Part shown: positions 20,144 to 24,859 of the stretch, piece after piece
Layout of the letters: each line of letters begins with the position of its first letter
Position numbering within the stretch: position 1 is the stretch's first letter
DNA from: a virus
Length of the DNA stretch: 24,859 nucleotides
Direction: 5' to 3' (one strand)
IMG/VR virus record: IMGVR_UViG_3300030116_006859
Coordinates: 563 to 25,421 of that record
Position numbers and translations under genes: made by a program
Notes under the pieces: generated by a model
What the model saw: only the letters and a program-made list of their open reading frames with translations
What the model was told of the DNA's origin: nothing
Database searches by the model: none

Positions 20144-21736
20144 ATGCCCGCCGTAGTAACAGATCAGTTTAGAATAACGAATGCAAGTAATTTTATAGAT
20201 TCTGTATTAGACTCTAATAATTCTTATTATGTATTTTTAGGATTACCTAATCCAGCAGTTGATGGTTTTGGTAGAACAACAACATGGAATTCTGCTAATG
20301 GAACACCAAATCCAGTAGATAATTTACAATATCTTACTCATTATAGAGATACATCATTATTTGGAAAAAAAATAAATTCTTCAAATATTCGCAGAGTAGT
20401 AAAAAAACATACATGGTCTGCAAATACAAGATATGATATGTATCGTCATGATTATGAGGCATTAAGTAATCCTGCACCTAATTCTCAAAGTGGGAGTTTA
20501 TATAAAACAAATTATTATGTGATCACATCTGAATTTAAGGTTTATATTTGTTTAGATAATGGTAGTAGTAGCACTAATCTAAAAGGAAATGAGTCATTAG
20601 ATGAGCCTACTTTTACAGATTTGGAACCTGCATCTGCAGGAACACAAAATGATGGATATATTTGGAAATATCTATTCACAGTATCTCCAAGTGATGTAAT
20701 TAAATTTGATTCAACTGAATACATAGTTTTACCAAGTGATTGGTCAACTACAACTGACGCTCAAATACAGGCAGTCAGAGAGGCAGGAGACTCAGATATA
20801 AACAAGAATCAATTAAAAAAAGTTTATATCGCAGAGGGTGGAGTGGGATATAATGGTAATCTTTCTGATAGTAAAATTTGTAATATTCTTGGTGATGGAA
20901 GTGGTGCAAAAGCACTAGTGACTGCTACTAATGGTGTTATCACTGATGTAATTGTTACTGCTGGTGGATCTGGATATACTTTTGGAATGGTAGATTTGAC
21001 AGATTTTGGTACTCCATCAACTCGTGCAAATTTAATACCAATCATACCTCCATCAAGAGGGCATGGATTTGATCTTTACACTGAACTTGGTGCAGACAAA
21101 GTTTTAGTTTATTCACGTTTTGATGATTCAACAAAGGATTTTCCAACAGATACCCATTTCGGTCAGGTAGGAATAATTAAAAATCCATTACAATTCAGCA
21201 CGGCAGCAGGTATTTTAACTACATCTCAATTTTCATCATTATCATCAATTAAGTTAAATTCCAGTATACCTGCACCTAACACATCAGGTGGTTATGATGA
21301 TTTAATTGGAGTTGGTATAGCACAAAGCGTGACTGGTGGAACTGCAAGAGGTATTGTAGCCTCTTATGATCAGGATACTTTTGTTTTAAAATATATTCAA
21401 GATCGAAGTTCAAATTTAAATCAGACCACTAATGATACAACTGATTATCAGGGTGTTGATCAACGAGCTAAAGTTTTATCTTTTGAATCAACTGATCAAG
21501 AAATAAGTGGGAGTGGAAATGGAATTACGTTTGATAGTACAGTAGATAAAAATTTCACTGGCATCACCACCACTGTCGGCAACAAACAAATTAATTTGGG
21601 AGTTGAGTTCACAGGAGGTCTAGCTAATCCTGAAATAAATAAAAAGACTGGGGATGTCATTTACATTGACAATCGCGAAGAAGTCGAAAGAAACAGTAGA
21701 CAAAAAGAAGACGTTAAAATCATTCTAGAATTCTAA
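20144..21736 (+). CDS. 8: Baseplate wedge protein gp8, enlarged
   Basis: The product (530 residues; T4 gp8 has 334) matches T4 gp8 along its length. It has an N-terminal VVTDQFRITNASNFIDSV strand-helix, W and R-rich loops, DGYIWKYLFTV (170-180; T4 DGYVWEYLFEI), STEYIVLPSDW (T4 NEYIVVPW), NPLQF (T4 NPLEA) and a C-terminus GDVIYIDNREE ending in KIILEF (T4 GEMIYMENRPP and NILFTF). In T4, gp8 is a dimer holding the wedge near gp10 and gp7. The extra length lies mainly after residue 215 and includes two GGxGY-type beta repeats (EGGVGY at 231-236 and AGGSGY at 273-278), a module also abundant in the giant neighbour. It has its own late promoter. Confidence 0.92.
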   Translation: MPAVVTDQFRITNASNFIDSVLDSNNSYYVFLGLPNPAVDGFGRTTTWNSANGTPNPVDNLQYLTHYRDTSLFGKKINSSNIRRVVKKHTWSANTRYDMYRHDYEALSNPAPNSQSGSLYKTNYYVITSEFKVYICLDNGSSSTNLKGNESLDEPTFTDLEPASAGTQNDGYIWKYLFTVSPSDVIKFDSTEYIVLPSDWSTTTDAQIQAVREAGDSDINKNQLKKVYIAEGGVGYNGNLSDSKICNILGDGSGAKALVTATNGVITDVIVTAGGSGYTFGMVDLTDFGTPSTRANLIPIIPPSRGHGFDLYTELGADKVLVYSRFDDSTKDFPTDTHFGQVGIIKNPLQFSTAAGILTTSQFSSLSSIKLNSSIPAPNTSGGYDDLIGVGIAQSVTGGTARGIVASYDQDTFVLKYIQDRSSNLNQTTNDTTDYQGVDQRAKVLSFESTDQEISGSGNGITFDSTVDKNFTGITTTVGNKQINLGVEFTGGLANPEINKKTGDVIYIDNREEVERNSRQKEDVKIILEF

Positions 21737-21740
21737 GAAA

Positions 21741-24700
21741 ATGTCACAAAAAATTAATTTAAATGCAAGTCCATATTATGATGATTTTGATAATCAGAAA
21801 AATTTTCATAGGGTTCTTTACAAACCTGGTTTTCCAGTACAGGCAAGGGAGTTAACACAGCAACAATCAATATTACAAGATCAAATCGAAAAGTTTGGTG
21901 ATCATGTCTTTAAAGAGGGTTCGGTTGTAATACCTGGAGGAGTTGGGTATGATACTCAATATAATGCAGTAAAATTAAATAATACTAATTTTAATGTTGA
22001 CATATCAATTTATATTAATAATTTTATAGGTAAAAGAATAGTTGGAAGTGAATCTGGAATTGAAGCTGTTGTAAAATTTATTGCTCTTCCAGATGGTGGT
22101 GATGTAGAAAATATAACTTTGTATGTAACGTATCTAAGTTCTGATATTAATTCACAATTTAATTCATTTACAGATGGTGAGACTTTGAGTGCAACTGAGA
22201 ACGTCATATATGGTAATACCACGATTTCTGCTAACACTCCATTTGCATCATTAATTTCCGAAGATGCAACTGCTGTTGGATCTGCTGCATTTATCTCACA
22301 GGGAGTTTATTATGTAAGAGGATTTTTTGTAAATGTTTCCGATCAGACGATAATATTAGATAATTACTCAAACACTCCTTCATACCGTGTTGGATTGCAA
22401 GTTAGAGAAATTATTGTAAATGCCAAAGAAGATGAAAGTTTATATGATAATGCAAAAGGATTTACTAATTTTGCAGCACCAGGTGCAGATAGATTAAATA
22501 TTGAGTTAATATTAACTAAAAAATTATTAACAGATAAAAATGATACTGATTTTATTGAGTTACTAAGACTTGATGAGGGATTATTAAAAATAATACAATC
22601 AAAGAGTGAGTATAACAAAATTCGTGATTGGATTGCAGAAAGAACCTATGATGAGTCTGGTGATTATAGTATAGAACCATTTAGAATGAATCTATTTAAT
22701 TCATTAAATGATAATTTTGGAAATGGTGGATTATTTTTTGAAAATGAAAGAACAGATCAAGAAAATGTACCATCAGATGATTTAATGTGCTTAAAAATAT
22801 CTGCAGGTGAAGCATATGTGAGAGGATATGATGTTGAGAAAACAGGAACAACAATTATAGATGTTGATAAACCAAGAGATGTTGGTATTAGAAGTGATAT
22901 TGGTGTTGGTTTTGAGATGGGAAATATTTTAAAGTTAAACAATGTCACAAAAGGTATTATAGGTCAAGGAGATGTAATAAAATTATTCCATAACTTTGAT
23001 TCTTCTGGAACACCTATTGGTAGTGCACGAGTTTATGCGTTTAATTTGGAGGACGCTCCTTATTCATCTGAAGATGGATCTACAAGATGGGAACTGAGAT
23101 TATTTGATGCTCAAACACATACAGATTTAGTTTTAAATCAACCAATAAGTAATACTCAGTTACCAAAAGGTTCATTTGTAAAGGGAAAGAATAGTGGAGC
23201 AAGTGGATTTGCTGTTGGTGCAGGTGGTAATTCAACATTAATTGAATTAAATGAAACTTCAGGATCATTTAATGTTGGTGAACAGATACAAATAAATGGT
23301 GTTGATTTCCCAAGAACGATTGGAATTATAACTGCATATACAGCACAAGATATTAAATCTGTAGGTGATGGTGCTAAATTTAAAGCAGATGCCGTATTAG
23401 AGAGATTCAGACTGCCAAATAACATAGTTAATGTAGTTATTGATGGTGCTACTGTTACCGCACCAGGTAACGTATTTACAGGCATGAAGGTTGGATCTGT
23501 TGTTAGATATGCAAAACCAGGATTTAGCACAGAAACTTATAATAAAGTTGCATCTGTTGGTGCTGGTGGAACTAATTTAACACTTGAAAGAATATCCACA
23601 GGAGTTGCTGGTGTATATGAGGGTGAACTCGTTGCTGGAGATTCAATATCAGTTCCAATGTTTATTGGTGCACCATTTATTACTGGATCTGGAACTTTAT
23701 ACGCACCATTACCAAATGGTAATGTATCAGATATTGATTTATCAGATTCTACATTAAAAATTACAAAACAAGTTGCTGAAGATGCAGGTAGTGGACAGCT
23801 AACAATCAATGTAAATTCTACTTCTCCTTTAAGTGATATACCTGATATAATATTTGAGACTTTTGATCAAGAAAGATATTCTTTATTTACAACGGCTAGT
23901 GGTGCTCCTCTCACAATTACAAACGACGCATTCGAATATGGTAGTGAGGAAATTAGTATCAATGACATTGCTGTTAATGATAATAAAACAATAAATGTAA
24001 CTCTTACTAAAACAAAAATAAGATCAAAATTAAAAACTTATAATCGAAGTCAAAAATTAAATGTAACCAGATCAAAACTTGCACAATCAGGTAGTGTTGC
24101 AGGAGGAAATGGTGGATCAATTGCTGATGGACTTACATTTGATGCCAGATATGGTTTAAGAGTGCAAGATGAGGAAATATCTTTAAATTATCCAGATGTT
24201 GTCAAGTTTCTAGCAGTTTATGAGTCTACAAACACATCTGCACCAGTATTAGATAAATTAACCTTTACAAGCACTGTTGCTGTACAGACTAATGCAATCA
24301 TTGGTGAAAATATAATAAGCAAGGACACTGGTGTTATCGCAAGAGTAGTATCCTCACCCTCTAACAACATATTAGAAATTGTATACTTAACATCAGGGAA
24401 ATTCCAAGCAGGTGAATCAGTCGAATTTGATGAATCAAATATAAAAACAACTATCGAATCAATTACAATCGGAAATTATAAAGATATAACAAATTCATTT
24501 ACTTTAGATAAAGGTCAAAAAGATCAGTATTATGATTATTCTAAATTAGTCCGTAATCGAAATGTTCCAGAACCAAGTGCTCAGTTATTAGTTGTATTTG
24601 ATTATTATTCTGTTGCTTCTGATGATGGTGATGTATTTACAGTATTAAGTTACGATGAAGAAAGATTTTCAAATGATATACCATATATTGGTGCATTTGG

Positions 24701-24859
24701 TATAAGAGCAACCGATACACTTGATTTTAGACCAAGAGTTTCAGTATATGATCCCTCTTCTAATACAGGTTCACCTTTTGAATTTTCTGCAAGAGATTTC
24801 AGTGGAAATGCAGTTTTACGTTATCTAACTCCAAATGAAAGTTCTATAGTTGACTTTAA
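21741..24859 (+). CDS. Large virion structural protein, DUF4815-like, 3' end outside window
   Basis: The frame opens with ATG four bases after the gp8 stop and stays open for 1039 codons to the edge, so the product is longer. It starts MSQKINLNASPYYDDFDNQK, followed by VLYKPGFPVQARELTQQQSI (25-44), a helix, and HVFKEGSVVIPGG (55-67). This N-terminus is typical of DUF4815-type proteins in marine T4-like phages, annotated as virion structural proteins (from memory). The rest is beta-rich with Gly/Ser turns and a motif GEAYVRGYDVEKTG (about 356-369). Position after gp8 is where T4 has gp9 and gp10, so a wedge or fibre-attachment role is plausible. No separate promoter is seen; it is probably read from the gp8 late promoter. 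Confidence 0.8.
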   Translation, partial: MSQKINLNASPYYDDFDNQKNFHRVLYKPGFPVQARELTQQQSILQDQIEKFGDHVFKEGSVVIPGGVGYDTQYNAVKLNNTNFNVDISIYINNFIGKRIVGSESGIEAVVKFIALPDGGDVENITLYVTYLSSDINSQFNSFTDGETLSATENVIYGNTTISANTPFASLISEDATAVGSAAFISQGVYYVRGFFVNVSDQTIILDNYSNTPSYRVGLQVREIIVNAKEDESLYDNAKGFTNFAAPGADRLNIELILTKKLLTDKNDTDFIELLRLDEGLLKIIQSKSEYNKIRDWIAERTYDESGDYSIEPFRMNLFNSLNDNFGNGGLFFENERTDQENVPSDDLMCLKISAGEAYVRGYDVEKTGTTIIDVDKPRDVGIRSDIGVGFEMGNILKLNNVTKGIIGQGDVIKLFHNFDSSGTPIGSARVYAFNLEDAPYSSEDGSTRWELRLFDAQTHTDLVLNQPISNTQLPKGSFVKGKNSGASGFAVGAGGNSTLIELNETSGSFNVGEQIQINGVDFPRTIGIITAYTAQDIKSVGDGAKFKADAVLERFRLPNNIVNVVIDGATVTAPGNVFTGMKVGSVVRYAKPGFSTETYNKVASVGAGGTNLTLERISTGVAGVYEGELVAGDSISVPMFIGAPFITGSGTLYAPLPNGNVSDIDLSDSTLKITKQVAEDAGSGQLTINVNSTSPLSDIPDIIFETFDQERYSLFTTASGAPLTITNDAFEYGSEEISINDIAVNDNKTINVTLTKTKIRSKLKTYNRSQKLNVTRSKLAQSGSVAGGNGGSIADGLTFDARYGLRVQDEEISLNYPDVVKFLAVYESTNTSAPVLDKLTFTSTVAVQTNAIIGENIISKDTGVIARVVSSPSNNILEIVYLTSGKFQAGESVEFDESNIKTTIESITIGNYKDITNSFTLDKGQKDQYYDYSKLVRNRNVPEPSAQLLVVFDYYSVASDDGDVFTVLSYDEERFSNDIPYIGAFGIRATDTLDFRPRVSVYDPSSNTGSPFEFSARDFSGNAVLRYLTPNESSIVDF

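Noticed and set aside
1-24859. tRNA genes, insertion sequences, integrase or attachment sites
   Set aside because: I saw no cloverleaf with a T-loop GTTCGAATC-type core, no transposase or integrase motifs and no long direct repeats at edges.

Overview
The window looks like part of the genome of a T4-like marine myovirus, most probably a cyanophage of Synechococcus or Prochlorococcus. This rests on baseplate-wedge proteins in T4 order (gp25, gp6, a gp7-like giant, gp8), AT-rich DNA, two TATAAATA late-promoter elements at a fixed distance from start codons, and a cluster of small phage genes with host-like sigma70 promoters. A related marine T4-like phage of another host, such as a pelagiphage, cannot be excluded from sequence alone. 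Family names and T4 comparisons are from memory, not from a search.

Region 1 (1-3454) holds about a dozen tiny genes, nearly all on the + strand and mostly of unknown function, in short transcription units. It carries dense regulatory DNA: a phased array of TCTCGACKAGA palindromes around a consensus promoter; three copies of a 24-bp TGTGMCA-N10-TGGCACA inverted repeat around a divergent gene pair; a stop-adjacent stem-loop used twice; and terminators that double as the -35 region of the next promoter. The only recognised product is an Api92/YubB-like (DUF1281-type) protein at 916-1374. First genes of the units lack a Shine-Dalgarno and share a pyrimidine-rich leader, whereas several internal genes have purine-rich sites and overlap their neighbours.

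Region 2 (3451-5146) is a three-gene unit behind a strong sigma70-type promoter: a GT-A-like glycosyltransferase, a 57-residue acidic protein, and a 240-residue protein of unknown function that abuts the baseplate genes.

Region 3 (5164-24859) is the late baseplate module. A late promoter precedes gp25, gp6 and a 4202-residue gp7-like protein. A second late promoter precedes gp8 and a large, probably DUF4815-type, virion protein that runs off the window. The giant protein appears to keep two separated pieces of the T4 gp7 core. Between and after them lie long beta-rich stretches made of at least four repeat families and one YHYH-type domain. One of these repeat families is also inserted in gp8, which suggests modules shared between neighbouring wedge proteins.

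The most unusual points are the two palindromic operator systems of region 1 and the mosaic build of the giant wedge protein.
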